Made by a program: the position numbers and the translations under genes
The notes under the pieces: model-generated
Told to the model about the DNA's origin: nothing
What the model saw: only the letters and a program-made list of their open reading frames with translations
Databases searched by the model: none
Origin: Petunia secreta
Lineage: Eukaryota > Streptophyta > Magnoliopsida > Solanales > Solanaceae
Direction: 5' to 3'
Length of the DNA: 64,000 bases
Assembly: GCA_029990175.1 (NCBI GenBank)
Contig: JARKIP010000099.1
Coordinates: forward strand, 744,001-808,000
In this document: positions 24,263-37,638 of the stretch, in pieces
Layout: every line of letters starts with the position of its first letter
Numbering within the stretch: position 1 is the stretch's first letter

Positions 24263-25241
24263 GTTGGTATCAGATCACGGATAGGTTTTGTTCTGAAAAA
24301 CCCTCGATCATGACTCTTTATCTTTGTGTTTGTTGTTCTTATTCTTGAAAGAAAGAAAAACAAAAAAAAAAAATAGAAAAACTTGAAAATTTCACAAAAT
24401 TTGGTGGAACTTGTTGGATTAGAACACCCATACATTGAAAATCATTGCAGTTTGTTCCATGTGTGATTCTCGTTCTTTTGGTACCAAAATTACAAGATTT
24501 GGTGATGTATTTCAAAATTTGAAGAAATCAAATCCCCAAAATTTTCAAAAGTCCTAGATTTTTGCTCAAGAATCAAAATTGATTTGTTGTTGTTTGATTG
24601 GGGTTAAAACCTATTGGGGAATATTTAGAATCATCATACATATCTTTGGGTATCATTAGAATTGAAAAACAACCCGAAAACATTGGATTTGAGTGCAAAA
24701 TGAGCCAAAAACGCGCTTTGCACAGCTGCAGGAAGCAGTAGTAGGTGGACCGCCCACTGTAGGAGGTGGACTGCCCACCTGGGGTGCTGTTCTCTGGACT
24801 TTGTTTGGGCGGACTGCCTCTGGTCTGAGGCGGAGCGCCTCTTTTGCTGAAGGGTTCCCGGGTAGTTTTTGCGTAGGGTTTTACTTGTTATTCGCCTACG
24901 GGCTTCTTGGTTAGTGTTTCTAGGGTACTTGGCCTACTCGAAAGACACTAACTCACTAGCGTATTAGGACAATCGTGCGTAGAGGAGACTAGAATTCAAA
25001 GAAGAGTCGTAGAACTCCTTTTGGCCTCAAGTGCGCACTTTAAATAATCTTCCGTACATCGAGTCTCATTAACTCCATTCCGAACTTTTACTTGGATCTA
25101 CTAGTTGATTGATCATACCATTATGGTTTCTAAAGAGATAAGGGCATCTTTGGTTGGGGGTTGGGAGTGTGCACCCTAAAAGACTGTTGAGTGCCACCAC
25201 CAAAGGTAAGGGAGAGCAAGTGAGGTTGTTTATACTAACCT
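24263..25241 (+). other. Primer site and leader of element A
   Basis: TTGGTATCAGA at 24264-24274 matches the methionine initiator tRNA primer site. About 970 bases of leader follow without coding sequence. GGTGGACCGCCC-type words of the LTR recur at 24744-24840. Confidence 0.75.
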
Positions 25242-26075
25242 TTGCACTTTCTTAAAATGTCTTTTGCAGGTACAAGGAGCCATAAGGGAGGTTTGGATGG
25301 TAGTGGGAATGGTGAGAAAAGTGTAAATAGGAACGAGTTATATCAAGTTTACCTTCACAATATTATGACCAAGGTAGATGCGATAGACGCTCGGATCCAA
25401 CACTTAGAGGATAATGTGGATGAAAATGAGACCGAGGAAAGGGATGGTACGAGTAGTTCTATGGGTCGTGGAACCAAGGAGGGTAGAAGAGGCTTCTACC
25501 AAACTCCTACTTCAAGGAGTTCCTATGGGTTCTATGATGAAATTCCTTCCTCGACTTTCAACAACACTTCTCATGTTGGAAGAGTGACGGGAAGTGGAGG
25601 TTATTCTAGTGGTGTTGCCACTAGTGGAGGGATAAGGAAGACCCGAGTTGTTGGTGTTGATAGTCGTGAGCATTCAAGTTCTCCCTTGAATGCATCTCTA
25701 CAAAACTTGGGTAGATGTAGGTTCGTTGTTGAGGTAGATGGTATTGGAGGATACTTGCTCAAGATTGGCGACACTGTTGCCAATTGCATTAGCACCTCTT
25801 TGATTGCTAAGCTTAGGATACCATGCCAAACTTTAGAGCACCCGTATCAGTGTAATGTAATTTAGGTTTCTAAGGGAGCCTTGGTGTTCATATCTCATGG
25901 GAGTTATAAGAAGCATGTTTGGTGTCATGTGTATCCCATGCGGCATATTGATGTATGGTTAGGTGACCCATGGTTGCAAAATAAGAGTGTGCAATATAGT
26001 GTTTTGAAGGATGCATTTCTTGTGGGCATAGGGCAAAGGGTTTTTGACTTTGTGCCTTATCGGGCAAGAGGCTGA
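25242..26075 (+). pseudogene. Gag/protease-like frame of element A
   Basis: A frame of 207 codons from 25242 is broken by TAG at 25863 and continues in the same frame to TGA at 26073. The N-terminal part has a short helical segment (MTKVDAIDARIQHLEDN) and Gly/Ser-rich text. The C-terminal part (about residues 160-275) resembles a retropepsin fold: a strand with IGDTVANCIS where D-[ST]-G would be, then VWCHVYPMRHIDVWLGDPWLQ, matching the CDV...LLGRPWL block of Ty3/gypsy proteases. The catalytic triplet is not intact, so activity is unlikely. The first Met could also be at 25257. Confidence 0.65.
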
Positions 26076-26128
26076 TTGCCTACTAGTGCACCTTCTTTGG
26101 CTATGCAAAGGAGCAAGAACTTCATTCC

Positions 26129-26728
26129 ATGATTGAGAAAGTGCAAACAAGAAGTCCTACAATTACAAGAAATTGTGGGACAAGTGCTACAAAAGAGTTG
26201 ACGAATGTCAATAAGGTGAGCCTGAAGCCACTCCCAAAGCCGAGTGGTTCACCAACAAAGAAGAAGGAGACATCAAGTGATGAGTCTCCAAGTCCTAGAT
26301 TCCGGGTTGATGTAAAAAGTCCACCTACTTCGGCTATAGGTATCCTTGGGCCTCGTCCCAACTCACCCGAATTTGAGAGACAAAAGATTGAGAGGAGTAA
26401 GGAAGTGACCGGTTACATTCTTCGAGTGGAAAAAGAAGAGGATGTGTTGAGTGATATGAGTGGGATATCACCACCCGAATCTACACCTGACATTGAAAAG
26501 AAAATGAGGGAAAAGAAAGAGGGAAAAGGAAAAATTGAGAGTAAGGACACCCCTTATTTTAACATTAATCCTTTATCTTTTTCTTCTACTTGTGTGAGTA
26601 CTTGTGTAGGTATTCTTGGAGGCAAACCAATGGAGCCTCAACCATGTTCCAAGATGGAAAGACAAGGTAAAGGAGATGCCGAATGTGAACTACAAGGTGG
26701 AGACATTCATGACACTTCAAGTGCATTG
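26129..26728 (+). pseudogene. Second frame of element A, N-terminal part, function unknown
   Basis: A charged, Ser/Pro/Lys-rich frame starts MIEKVQTRSPTITRN and runs into the left flank of element B at 26728. After removal of B the same frame resumes at 48001 (DTSRALSEHNG...) and, after one frameshift near 48080, continues to 49109. No domain is recognised. It does not resemble reverse transcriptase, RNase H or integrase. In the element's order it takes the place where pol would be. Confidence 0.6.
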
Positions 26729-28053
26729 TGTGACACATTTTATGCCTATATTTCCTTAATATTTCCTCACGTTTGAGTACTTTATTCACACATTTTCTAG
26801 TTGATGAATGTGATTTTGCACTGATTTTGTGTCGTATGATTGTAGGTTGTTATGAAGTGCAATTGAAGCTTTAAAGAGCATGATCGAGCAAGAAAAGGTT
26901 GGAATTGGATTGAGGATTGGATCGAGCACATGAAGGCACGACGCGGCGCAAGCTGAGGACGAAGAAAAGCTGAAAATGGCCTGGCGCCATAAGGGGCGCG
27001 CCACGCCAGCCATAGCGCCCAGCGTCTTGGCGCGTTTTGTGGCGCGGGGCGTGGCCATTGCGTGCGAGATTCGATGGACTCTGCCTTGTTGCGCGTGTTT
27101 TGAGGCGTGGCAGGGGAGCGTTTTTGGAAGTCCTATTTCGTCTAGGCTTAGGCGTAACTAATTGCTAGGCTTTTGTAAACATTATAAATACTCTTTTACT
27201 TAGTTTTTTAAGGAAGTTCAGATTTTGGAGCAATTGTTGAGCACCATACTTCATTGAACAAGAGTTTTATTCCTAATCTTTCATCTATTAATCTTTTCAT
27301 CATTATTTCATCAAATCATTGTCTTGTGATTATGAGTATGCGTGGCTAAATCCTTCGTTCTAGGGTTAAAGCATTTCATGAAGGTTGATATTTGAAGATT
27401 GATTTCCACATATTGAATCCCATAACAGATTATTTATTCTTTCTTGATTTCACTTGTTTAATTTTTAGGGCCCGATAATTAGGCATTATCTATGGTTCTT
27501 AGATTGAACTCGAAAGAGGGAATTTATCAACGGAATAAGAAAGAGTAGGGCTAGATTGTGAACCTGGGCATCGGGGAATCAATTTGTGAGTAGGATAGAC
27601 ATATACTTGCTCGCGTAGCTTAACTAATCACAGAATTCACTAATGCGTGCACGTGATTCAACCCATAGACATATATGGATTGGAGTAGCATGCATAGACC
27701 GTGAAGAATCGAAAGGTTTTCACGGGTACATTTAACCTGTTAGTTAGTAATTCGGAATTTGAGGAATGGAATCAATTGGAAAACTCAACTGGATTGGTCG
27801 TAGCTCTGACCCTGGACCATCTCATTAATATTGTTTACAACCAAAGTTTGCCCCATTATTTGACTGAATTTCCACCATTTAAATTACTGTTCTTTAGTTA
27901 ATAAAATTCTCACTATCGGAAAAGATCCCTGAATAGTTGTTAAGAAATTGTTTGTTAGGAGTCCAGTCTGAATAGTCCTCGTGGGAACGATACTCTACTT
28001 ATCACTTTATTACTTGTCGACCACGTATACTTGCGTGTGCGTTGGGAGCAACA
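26729..28053 (+). repeat. Left LTR of element B (1325 bp)
   Basis: Pairs with 46696-48000. The first seven bases differ between the copies (TGTGACA versus TGTTTGG), while the following text is nearly the same. This left copy contains an extra TTCCTTAATA-like duplication near 26755. A GC-rich block (26940-27120) with GGCGC words is shared. The end is GGGAGCAACA. Confidence 0.88.
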
Positions 28054-28144
28054 AGTTTTTTGCGCCGTTGCCGGGGACTAAATAATTGACTGTTTCTTTT
28101 CAGACGATTTATTAATTTCTATTCAGGTTTAATTTTTGTTTTGA

Positions 28145-29692
28145 GTTTCTTGTGTTGTTTCAGGTATTAGGTTTCTCTCAACCCTTACATGTAGGGATGG
28201 CAGCAGATCGAGCTTTAGCTGTGCGAGATGTTGCTCTTCCCAGTCTGGAGGGAGTAGCCTCGAGCATAGTTAAACCTGAAATCACCGGACACTTCGAGAT
28301 TAAGTCCGATATGATACAACTGTTACATGCGACTGGACAATATGATGGATTACTGCACAAGGATCCACAACAACATATCCAGAATTTCTTGGAGATTAGT
28401 GACACATACACACCAGCAGGGGTCTCAACTGATTATATTCGATTGATACTCTTCCCCTTTTCATTGATCGGGGAAGCAAAGAAGTGGTTAAAGGCTGAAA
28501 AGCCTGGGTCTATCACTACTTGGGATACTTTAGCTAAGAAATTTTTGGCTAAATTCTGTCCATCTGCAAAACAGCTAGAATAAGGAGTGAGATTATGTCT
28601 TTTAGACAAAGAGAATGAGAGTCTTTGAATTCAGCTTGGGAGCGGTTTAAAACTTTACTGAGAGATTGTCTACACCATAAACAATCAAATGAGGTTCTGG
28701 CACATACTTTTGTTGAAGGGTTGACTGCGCATACTAAGATCGTGGTAGATGCTGCTGCTGGAGGCCAAGTACTGGCCTTAAACTTTGACCAGATCTATGA
28801 ATTACTAGACAAGTTTTCGCAGAGAAATCCTGATTGGCAGGGCGATGGTAGAGCTACTACACAGAAATCCGTTGGGGTACTTCAGTTAGATACAGTTTCA
28901 GAGCTGAGGGCGAAGATGGATGCTTTTTCTAATCAAATTAGCAAGCTAGCTCTGTCGTAGACTCAGCAACAAGTAGCTCCAGTGCAACAACTCCAGAGTT
29001 TTTGTGAGGTTTGTGGTCAAGATCATGCTACAGAGGTTTGCTCCTATAATCCAGAGTCAGTTTATTACGTGGGTAATCAAAACAGGCCGCAGGGTCAAAA
29101 TCAGTTTGGTAATGCTTATTATCAAGGCAATATGAGAGCCCCAAATAATTACCAACCACTTCCAGCTCCACCACAGCAGGTTAGAAATTCAGATGAAGAT
29201 ATGCTAAAGCAGCTAATGGCAGGCCAGAAGAGAATGATATGTGACACTGCAGCCCATGCACATGCCATACAGGATATTGTCAATGCTCAAAAGAACCTGG
29301 AGCACCAGTTGGGGCAGTTGGTGGGAGCAATAAGTACTGTTAAAAAAGGGCCTAAGCAATGTCTTGCAGTGACTTTAATTGAAGGTGGAGAGCTGATGGC
29401 CAAGTCTGAGGAGAGAGTTGTAATAGAGAAAGTTGAAAAAGTGGAGAAGGTAAAGAACAAAGAAGAAAAAAAGGAGGCACCTCTGCCGCCTCCACCATTC
29501 CCGCAGAGGCTTATACAATCGAAGGATGTGGCCCAGTATCAAAAATTTGTGAGTATGTTGAAAGAGCTTCAAGTTAACATTCCTTTGACTGATGTGTTTG
29601 AGTTGATGCCATCCTTTGTGAAGTTCTTAAAAGAAATTTTATTCAAGAAGAAAAAGCCTCAAGAGATAGATACAGTTGAGTTAGTCGAGGAG
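28145..29692 (+). pseudogene. Athila-type gag of element B
   Basis: Plus-strand gag in the usual Athila order. A capsid-like core has GLLHKDPQQHIQNFLEISDT and FPFSLIGEAKKWL (28340-28500). Then comes ESLNSAWERFKTLLRDC (about 28620-28670), then a zinc-binding FCEVCGQDHATEVC motif (29000-29042), a Lys/Glu-rich stretch, and PFPQRLIQSKDVAQYQKF leading to protease. Lesions: TAA at 28580, a frameshift near 28625, and TAG at 28958. The frame then runs to 29692, where element C interrupts it within VELVEEC. The protein would form the particle shell. Confidence 0.88.
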
Positions 29693-29697
29693 TGTTG

Positions 29698-31271
29698 TGT
29701 TGACACCCAATTTTGTCCCGAATTTTTTCAAAATTATTCAATTATGGTAATATTTTTATAATTGAGGTTAAATTTGAAAATTAAATAAAATAATAATAGT
29801 AAGAGAAAATCCATTAATTTTGAAGAAAGAGGCCAAATATGAAAGACACAACCTCTATTTTGTCATACTCATGCAATCCATTCTACCAATTCTATTTATC
29901 CTAAAAGGGCTAATTTCGTTGTTAACCTTAAAATTCAACCTATCTTTGCAAAGCCCTAATACCCATATATAAACCTTAAACCCTAGCCCCATTTTGATCT
30001 TCATGATCATAAAAAAAAAAAAATCAGATCTAGAGAGATTAGACACCATCATCATCTTCTCAAAAACAAAAACCCTCCTTTTTTTTTTAACCTTACAACA
30101 AAAAAAAAATCAATAGGCACCTATCTAGTCATCGTCCACACACAAAATACCCATTTTTTGGTACCAACACACACAGACCCACACCATTACATTACCCGTC
30201 CCTCACCTTCAAATCTACTCTTCTCCTTCGCACACTCGTTGTTGACTCACACACACGAAAAATGAACAGAAGCAGAGGAGGGAGTTCTTGTAAGGATGGT
30301 TGCCCCTCACTTCAACTTTAATGATTTCTCAAACAGCCCTTCAAGTTTCAATTAAATCTATTTCCAAATGCTAGATTTTTTAAGGTTCTTGGCTCAATTG
30401 CTCCTTTAAAAGAAGCCCAGAAAACGAAATGAGGTTAATAGAGAAGGGATTTTCTTTCGCTGGATGTTTATCTCTCTGTTTCTATGATTTATGCTGCTAC
30501 GTGTGTGGCAAAAAATTGTTTTGGGTCTGTTTGTTTCTCTACGATGTTGACTCATGGTTCCTTGTTACTGGACTGTTGTAATTCGGCCTAATATGGTCCC
30601 AAATCTGCATTTTTGGTCTTGCCCTGATCTGTTGTTTACCTAGGAAGTGCTCCAACGGTTTCCCTCGTTGGAATATGGCCGAAATTTTGGCCGGCGTTCG
30701 TTCTTGATTTTGTGGTCACGATTTAAGCTGTTACGATTATCTACAGACTGTTCTTGTTGCTGTTGATGTATATCTTCACATTATTGGCTTTGATTTTGTC
30801 TTTGTTGCCTTAGTTCGATCCATCATGGTTTGGGTCCTGCAGCTCTTTATGTTTTTGCTTTCATTATTACTGATCGTTTTCTTGAGAAGTGTTGCAGATC
30901 CTTGACACTGTGGACCCTAATCTGGACAGTCATTGTGATAAAATGGCTTATGAGAACACTTTATTTTGAGGCATTTGAACTGATTTGAACTTGATACTAC
31001 ACCTGGCCAATGAAAAATACATATACACGTATTGAGGCCTCGGGATCGATTTGAATACGATACTACACTTGAACTGTCCCGTTCCCGCGTCCCTAAAGCA
31101 AAAGGCGGTGATGAATGTATGAAATTAATGTAAAGTAAGTCGAATAGAGTGTTGGGTTTGGTACCTGGCGTGGCAACCGGCCCGGGCTCCGTGTTTGCTG
31201 TCGTACCAAATCCCGAGCCTCTATCCGATGCGCCACACAAACCTGAGCCTAAATTTTACAAAAACAACCCC

Positions 31272-31338
<67 letters not shown>

Positions 31339-32190
31339 TATATTCTATTATTATTATTATTACTATTATTATTATTATTATTATTATTACTATATATTAT
31401 TATTATTACTTTATTATTTTTATTTTATTTTATTAATTATTACACTTTATTATCGTACTAATCCAGTTTAATTCCCATTCTATTGCGAGGTACATCTTGG
31501 CACGAACAACTAGGGAACGCATTTGGCTAATTTACAAATGGGGATAGTCCGTTGCATTGGAATCGTTTGGATTGAATTCAGACTCGAGCATTCAGAAATA
31601 AGACTTAGAAATTTTAGAAAATCCAAAGCTCCCGCGAGTTGATCATTTCTCGGGTTTTATCTTTAAACTTTGCCTTTCTTTCCTTAGAGATATTTATGCA
31701 AATAAATGTGTAGAATATTAATTTATCAATAATATTTGATTGTTTGTATATTATTTTACTTTATGTTCGTTGCCTTTTATTTTTGAAGTCGTTATTTAAT
31801 TTATTCCAAACTGAGGCCAATTAGCAAAATGCGTGCAAATTAAAATATTTTTCATAAACAAGTTTTATTTCAATTAATTATTTTAGATAAATTTTCTAGA
31901 AAAGCATATTTTGCAAATATTTTTGAAACCTGTCGGATTAACCGTATTTTACGAAATTTCGGAAGTGCCTTAAAAATCTTCTTCCAAAATTAATAAAACG
32001 TCTTACCTTTAGAATCTCTGAAAGAAAGACCGTCTTTTTTTATAAAAATGGAGTTTTTGCACGCATTTGTTAATTTGGTTCCCTGTTTTCCTTAAATTGG
32101 GTGGCGAATCCAAAAACTCCAAAAGAGTTAGTCCATCCTGTCGATATTCCGGAATTTATCCTTCTCGGAGGTAATTTTTTGGGTTCAACA
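29698..32190 (+). repeat. Left LTR of element C (2493 bp)
   Basis: Pairs with 37501-43915 after removing element D (about 2.55 kb left). Contains a long ATT-type microsatellite at 31274-31440. Open frames here (poly-Ile or poly-Leu) are microsatellite products. No gene. Confidence 0.92.
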
Positions 32191-34960
32191 GCATGGCGAC
32201 TCCGCTGGGGAGCAATAAAGGTTTTGACCATAAAGGTTTCCAATTGTTTGCAACTAGCATGCTTAATTTATTTGCTTTATTATATATGTTTGTTTGGTTT
32301 GTTATAAAGCATGTTTTGTATTTATTTTTGCATAGTCTGCATTCCGTTCATATTTCCTCCCTCATGGAGCCTGTCAATTCTCTTTCATCTCCTCGATTTC
32401 ATCACGGGGGGCCCGCATGACTGGCAATAATACAGGAAAGGCATTGCCCTTCCTAGGTCTTTGAATTTCTTTCGTGTCACTAAAGTTAGTTGGGGTATGG
32501 TTTGCCTGGTTTTGTCCTGGCCGGTTTTACTGGTTTATGGGGCCAGGTTTATCCCGCATAGGTCGAATCAGCCTCAACCGTTAGCCCACTCTTAGAAGGA
32601 GATTAGGTCATGCATGCATATACACCTTAGTTTGGACCCGGTCCTTGATACCGTTTCCAGGAATTAAGAAACCGCCCTTTTGTCAACGGGTTCTTGAAGC
32701 TCAACGACAATGCATATTATGTGTTGTGTGATAACGAATCCTCAGTCCTAACCATGTTTTGAGCAAAATCAGATTTGGAATTTTGTCTTATGTGTTGTCT
32801 TTTAGGTAAAAAAATGGAAAATTTAGCAGAATTGAGATCATAGACAGAATTGCGGTCCGGGGAAAGTTAGGCAGATTTGGTTAGTTTGTATTTTGGAGAT
32901 GGCCTGGTGTAGTGAGATCTTAAGAGGCGAAGCCCCTGGTGTCTTTAAAAGGATCAGTGGGGTCCCTCTCGTGAATGGCTTTGCGTGTGTGCAGGCCTAT
33001 GTTGATTATCCAGCGGCAACTGTATAAAAATTGAAGTATGCTTGTCGCATACTAGGAGAGCGAAGCCCCTTGTGTCTTTGAATGACCAGTGGGGTCCCTC
33101 CTTGAAGACCAGTGCGGTCTTGGCTACCTAGGAAACTGAGAGGCTTGATTAAAGCCGAGGACCAATGAGGAGCCCTATGAACAAGGTCGGTGAGCCTTAC
33201 AAAACCTAGGAAGCTGAGAGGCTTGTCTAAAGCCGAGGACCAGTGAGGTTTTATTTTGAAAGGCCAATTGGCGCCTTTCGTGATTTGCAGTCTGGTATTG
33301 TGGAGGCAGTTGGAAATTTCTCCCTGGATGTTGTAAAACAATTGGTAATCATGCTTGGAGGAGTGTGGATGTTTGCAAAAGCTATGGAGGATTGTTACGG
33401 GTTTTAGGCATTTGGGTTTAGAATTTTGTGCAGATGCTGTGGAGAGCATGAGCTGTGTCACATGTTAATTATTTGTCTTGCTTTATTTGCTCAAAATGCG
33501 TTAAATACTAGGTGTTGCTTGCTTGTATGCAATCCTATAAATGACATGCAAACTATCTTAGTTACCCTTTGAGAGGTTTCTTTTGTTTTGTTTATTTCTT
33601 TAGCAAATGTTGGATTTGTGAAGTGCCTAACCATTTACCATGCAAGTGATTCGAGATTTGATTGATGGTAGACGCTCTAGTTCGTGAATGATGCAGCACC
33701 AGTAGCTAACGGCATTGTTTGAAAGAACTTGGCAATTGAACTTAGTAGCATTATTTTCAATTTTAATTCAGATTGAGGCCCTGAATTGCATTGTACTTTA
33801 AAGCTTATGTTAATCTGAATCAACTCATTTTGAACTTATGAAAAATGAAATAAAATGCATCTCATTTTTATTATATTATTTACACTTGCATTTGTTTCTG
33901 TTTCAAAGTTAAAATTGGTAAACCTGCCAAAGCTTTGCTTGTAACGTATGGCAAAACAACTGAACAATTTAAATCGACGCACTGAAAAGTTATTGTATGC
34001 GCTCTTTGGATATCGCACTATCTGTTAGAACTTCAACTGGGGCAGCTTTTGTTTGTTGGTATATGGCATTGAAGCAGTGATGCAGAACTACGCACGATCT
34101 GATTCCCAAGGAGGGATACGTAGGCTCCCCCATCAGGCTCGACCCTTTAGCATTTAAATTTTTATTCTCCCCCAAGAAGGACAACTGGGGCAATTTTGCA
34201 AAGCGAGTTGGAGATGCGAAAGATAATAACTAGGGCAGAATTTTGCAAGAAGCGGCATTGGTTATAAAAGATGAGTTGACAAGAATTCTGTAATTGGTTA
34301 AGCAAACGGTGCAAAGTCTAAGCCAAAGGACGTTCAGTTTGTTTTAAAATATATTACAAGTTCAAGTCAAGGCAAAATTTTCAAAATGCATCTTTGACTT
34401 TATTTGCATGCGCATTAAAATATTTTATCTTGCCTCTATTTTTCGAAAATCTATGCTATTTGAGTTCATGAGCCAAGTTTCTGGAAGCAATTCGCAAATC
34501 CAAGTCCAATGAAGACGAGGGAGCAGCAGAAGCAGCAAGATCGGGATGAAGTCTGCACAAATCAAACTCTTCCTCCTCCCTCCCCAAAGCTAACAAATTT
34601 TTCTTTGAGAGCAGGAAAATGAAAGCTTACAATGAAAGGATCACTCACTATGGATGAACAATTATTTGAACACGCACCCAAAGATGCCTGGCAAAGTTGA
34701 CCATCGGCTACGAGGATTCCCTTTGTTGGACTATCTCGCCTATTGATTTGCCAAATGGCTCTTGCATTGCTCTACATTCTCGCACTGCTTTTCTTTGCAC
34801 TTACTTTGAATTATGCCTTCGCACTTGCTTTAAAATTGATGCCTTACTTTACATTTTTCAGGTTGACCACCAGGCGGGGCTTCTCTCTTGATTGGACTTT
34901 CACGCCTGTTGATTCGCTAAATCGCTTTAGTGTTGCTTTACATTTCACGCTAAATTGCCT
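32191..34960 (+). other. Primer site and non-coding interior of element C, first part
   Basis: The primer site TGGCGACTCCGCTGGGGA is at 32194-32211. The rest has no recognisable protein. A phrase of about 35 bases (GAGAGGCTTG.TTAAAGCCGAGGACCA) occurs twice at about 33138-33245, and AGTGGGGTCCCTC several times (32955-33105), so short internal repeats are frequent. Confidence 0.65.
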
Positions 34961-35590
34961 TGCACTTGCTTTCAATTATGCCTTTTCACTTGCTTTATAT
35001 TATGAACCGCTTTACTTTTAGCTTAGCAGGTTAACAGGTCAGCCCCGAGACCCTCCTTGCTTCGTGCCGGACCGGTTCTCCAGCTGATTTGTAGACAATT
35101 AATTCCAAGACCCTCCTTGCTGCGTGCCCGACCGGCTTGCCAATTGATTTGTCAAGATGTTCAAATTGCCTTGCACTTGCTTTCAATTATGCCTTTGCAC
35201 TTGCTTTATATTATGAACCGCTTTGCTTTTAGCTTAGCAGGTTAACAGGTCAGCCCCGAAACCCTCCTTGCTTCGTGCCGGACTGGTTCGCCAGCTGATT
35301 TGTAGACAATCAATTCCAAGACCCTCCTTGTTGCATGCCCGACCGGCTTGCCAATTGATTTGTCAAGATGTTCAAATTGCCTTGCACTTGCTTTCAATTA
35401 TGCCTTTGCACTTGCTTTATATTATGAACCGCTTTACTTTTAGCTTAGCAGGTTAACAGGTCAGCCCCGAGACCCTCCTTGCTTCGTGCCAGACCGGTTC
35501 GCCAGCTGATTTGTTCGACAATCAACCCCAAGACCCTCCTTGCTTCATGCCCGACCGGCTTGCCAATTGATTTGTCAAGATTGTTGAAAA
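34961..35590 (+). repeat. Tandem repeat in element C, period 211 bp, about three copies
   Basis: Copies begin near 35048, 35259 and 35470 (GACCCTCCTTGCTTCGTGCC). Each contains a second half-copy (GACCCTCCTTGCTGCGTGCC-like) and a TTGCCTTGCACTTGCTTTCA block. The internal half-repeat suggests stepwise expansion. Confidence 0.88.
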
Positions 35591-35682
35591 TGCTTTGCAC
35601 TATGCCTTCGCATTTGCTTTATTGCTTCGCCAGTGGATGGGAAGACAATTTATCAAAGATATTGCAGCTTTCACTTACAAAT

Positions 35683-36420
35683 TACGTCATGCCTACCGTA
35701 AGCAATCGGGGGGCCTTATTATCAAGTCTATCGTGAGCAAGCGAAGACTTCATTAGCATTGAAGCTTACCATAAGCAATTGGAAGCCTTATTCTAAAGCC
35801 TATCATAAGCAATTGAAGGCTCTTTTGTTATTGATCCTACCGTAAGCAATCGGGGGTTTTATTATCAAGTTTATCGTGAGCAAGCGAAGACTTCATTAGC
35901 ATTGAAGCCTACCATAAGCAATTGGAGGCCTTATTCTGAAGCCTATCATAAGCAATTGAAGGCTCTTTTGTTATTGATCCTACCGTAAGCAATCGGGGGT
36001 TTTATTATCAAGTCTATCGTGAGCAAGCGAAGACTTCATTAGCATTGAAGCCTACCGTAAGCAATTGGAGGCATTATTTTGAAGCCTATCATAGGTAATT
36101 GAAGGCTCTTTTGTTATTGATCCTACCGTAAGCAATCGGGGGGGTCTTATTATCAAGTCTATCGTGAGCAAGCGAAGACTTCATTAGCATTTGAAGCCTA
36201 CCATAAGCAATTGGAGGCCTTATTCTGAAGCCTATCATAAGCAATTGAAGGCTCTTTTGTTATTGATCCTACCGTAAGCAATCGGGGTCTTGTTATCAAG
36301 TCTGTCGTGAGCAAGCGAGGACATTATTATCATTTGAAGCCTACCATAAGCAATTGGAGGCATTATTATGAAGCCTATCATAGGAAATTGAAGGCTCTTT
36401 TGTTATTGTTCCTACCGTCA
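35683..36420 (+). repeat. Tandem repeat in element C, period about 144 bp, five copies
   Basis: CCTACCGTAAGCAATCGG recurs at about 35692, 35835, 35979, 36122 and 36268. Each unit also carries CATAAGCAATTGGAGGC and CATAAGCAATTGAAGGC, so the unit itself contains three or four related sub-units. No coding capacity. Confidence 0.88.
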
Positions 36421-37500
36421 ACCATCAGTTTCTCAAAGATTATTTGCCTTGTCACATATGCAGCGCAAATCTATTTCTTCCTTTTTTCATTATAGCTTTT
36501 GCTTTATTATTCACTCGTTTTCTAACGCATTTACTTTAAATCTGCAGAAATTGAACATCAGATTCAATAAGAACTTAAGGCTGCTATCAAATTTAGGCTC
36601 ATTCACCTTACAATTGAATGTTTTGGGCTCGTTCGCCTTATAAATGAACGTTATGTTACCTGCGTAGGATATAGATTAGCCAAGTCGACTTGAGATATTA
36701 TGTCTCGTTAGTCAACTTATCTTATGAAAGCCTTGCACTTTATGATTCGTTCTCGCTTTACTTATTGTTTTGCTTTACTGTTTCAGAATAAGGATCAGCT
36801 TAGAGGTTCTCCGGGCGGAGTACCTTGTCAGTTGATCGAAGGAAGAACTTATCGATGATACCGCAACCCGCATTTACAATTTTATCACTTTATCTATTTC
36901 TTATTCCAATTGCTACAGTTTATTAGCAGTTGCACACTTACTGCTTGTTGAGACTATTACAGGATTTTTGGCAACACCGCAGCAGCGTTTGGAACATGGA
37001 GCTTTGCTTAGCAATGAACCGGGGCAATCGTTGATATGACCTAGACTCGTCAACGAAGACCTGAAGAATTGCACCCGCATAAGTCATCCACCCTAGAGGT
37101 AAGTCTCTTGTTAACCCTGAGTCTGAGGTTTGAGATTGAAGACAAGATGGCTCAGTTATCGAGGTGCAGTGGAAGCTATGTCCGTGTAAACCCCTCTTTA
37201 TGGGTGTGTCGTCGACCACATTTTCATAACTCGGATGATTACAAGCCTCTTTTCCCGCGCTTGAGTAGTCGTTACTATCTCGTCTTTGATTTTCAAATCG
37301 CGTCGAACTACATATGGCCTGATTCTCTTTTAGCCCGAGATATGTAGGCAACTCGGAAACCGAAGTTCGGCCATGTCTTTAAGCCTCGCGCTTTAGTCCT
37401 TGGAATCAAAGTACTTGGCTTTGTCGTGACAAAATTGGTTTCTCGTCAACTTCTTTACCCTGAAAACTCTTTCATCCTTTTCCGGGTAAAGAGGGGCAAC
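36421..37500 (+). other. Non-coding 3' interior and polypurine tract of element C
   Basis: No protein recognised. GATATGTAGGCAACTCGG and the final GGGTAAAGAGGGGCAAC (37484-37500) are words usual at the 3' end of Ogre/Tat-type elements. The latter is the polypurine tract. Confidence 0.7.
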
Positions 37501-37591
37501 TGTTGACACCCAATTTTGTCCCGAATTTTTTCAAAATTATTAAATTATGGTAATATTTTTATAATTGAGGTTAAATTTGAAAATTAAATAA

Positions 37592-37638
<47 letters not shown>

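Noticed and set aside
24250..24914. Minus and plus frames in the leader of element A
   Set aside because: Lie in a leader between primer site and gag; GC-rich LTR words explain the plus-strand one.
31149..31461. Poly-Ile and poly-Leu frames, also at 38981-39310
   Set aside because: Products of the ATT microsatellite in the LTRs of element C.
35057..35736. Three similar frames of 62-85 codons
   Set aside because: Translation of the 211 bp tandem repeat in non-coding element C.
34961..36420. Possible CRISPR array because of regular repeats
   Set aside because: Units of 144 and 211 bp are contiguous tandem repeats without spacers, in a plant retrotransposon.
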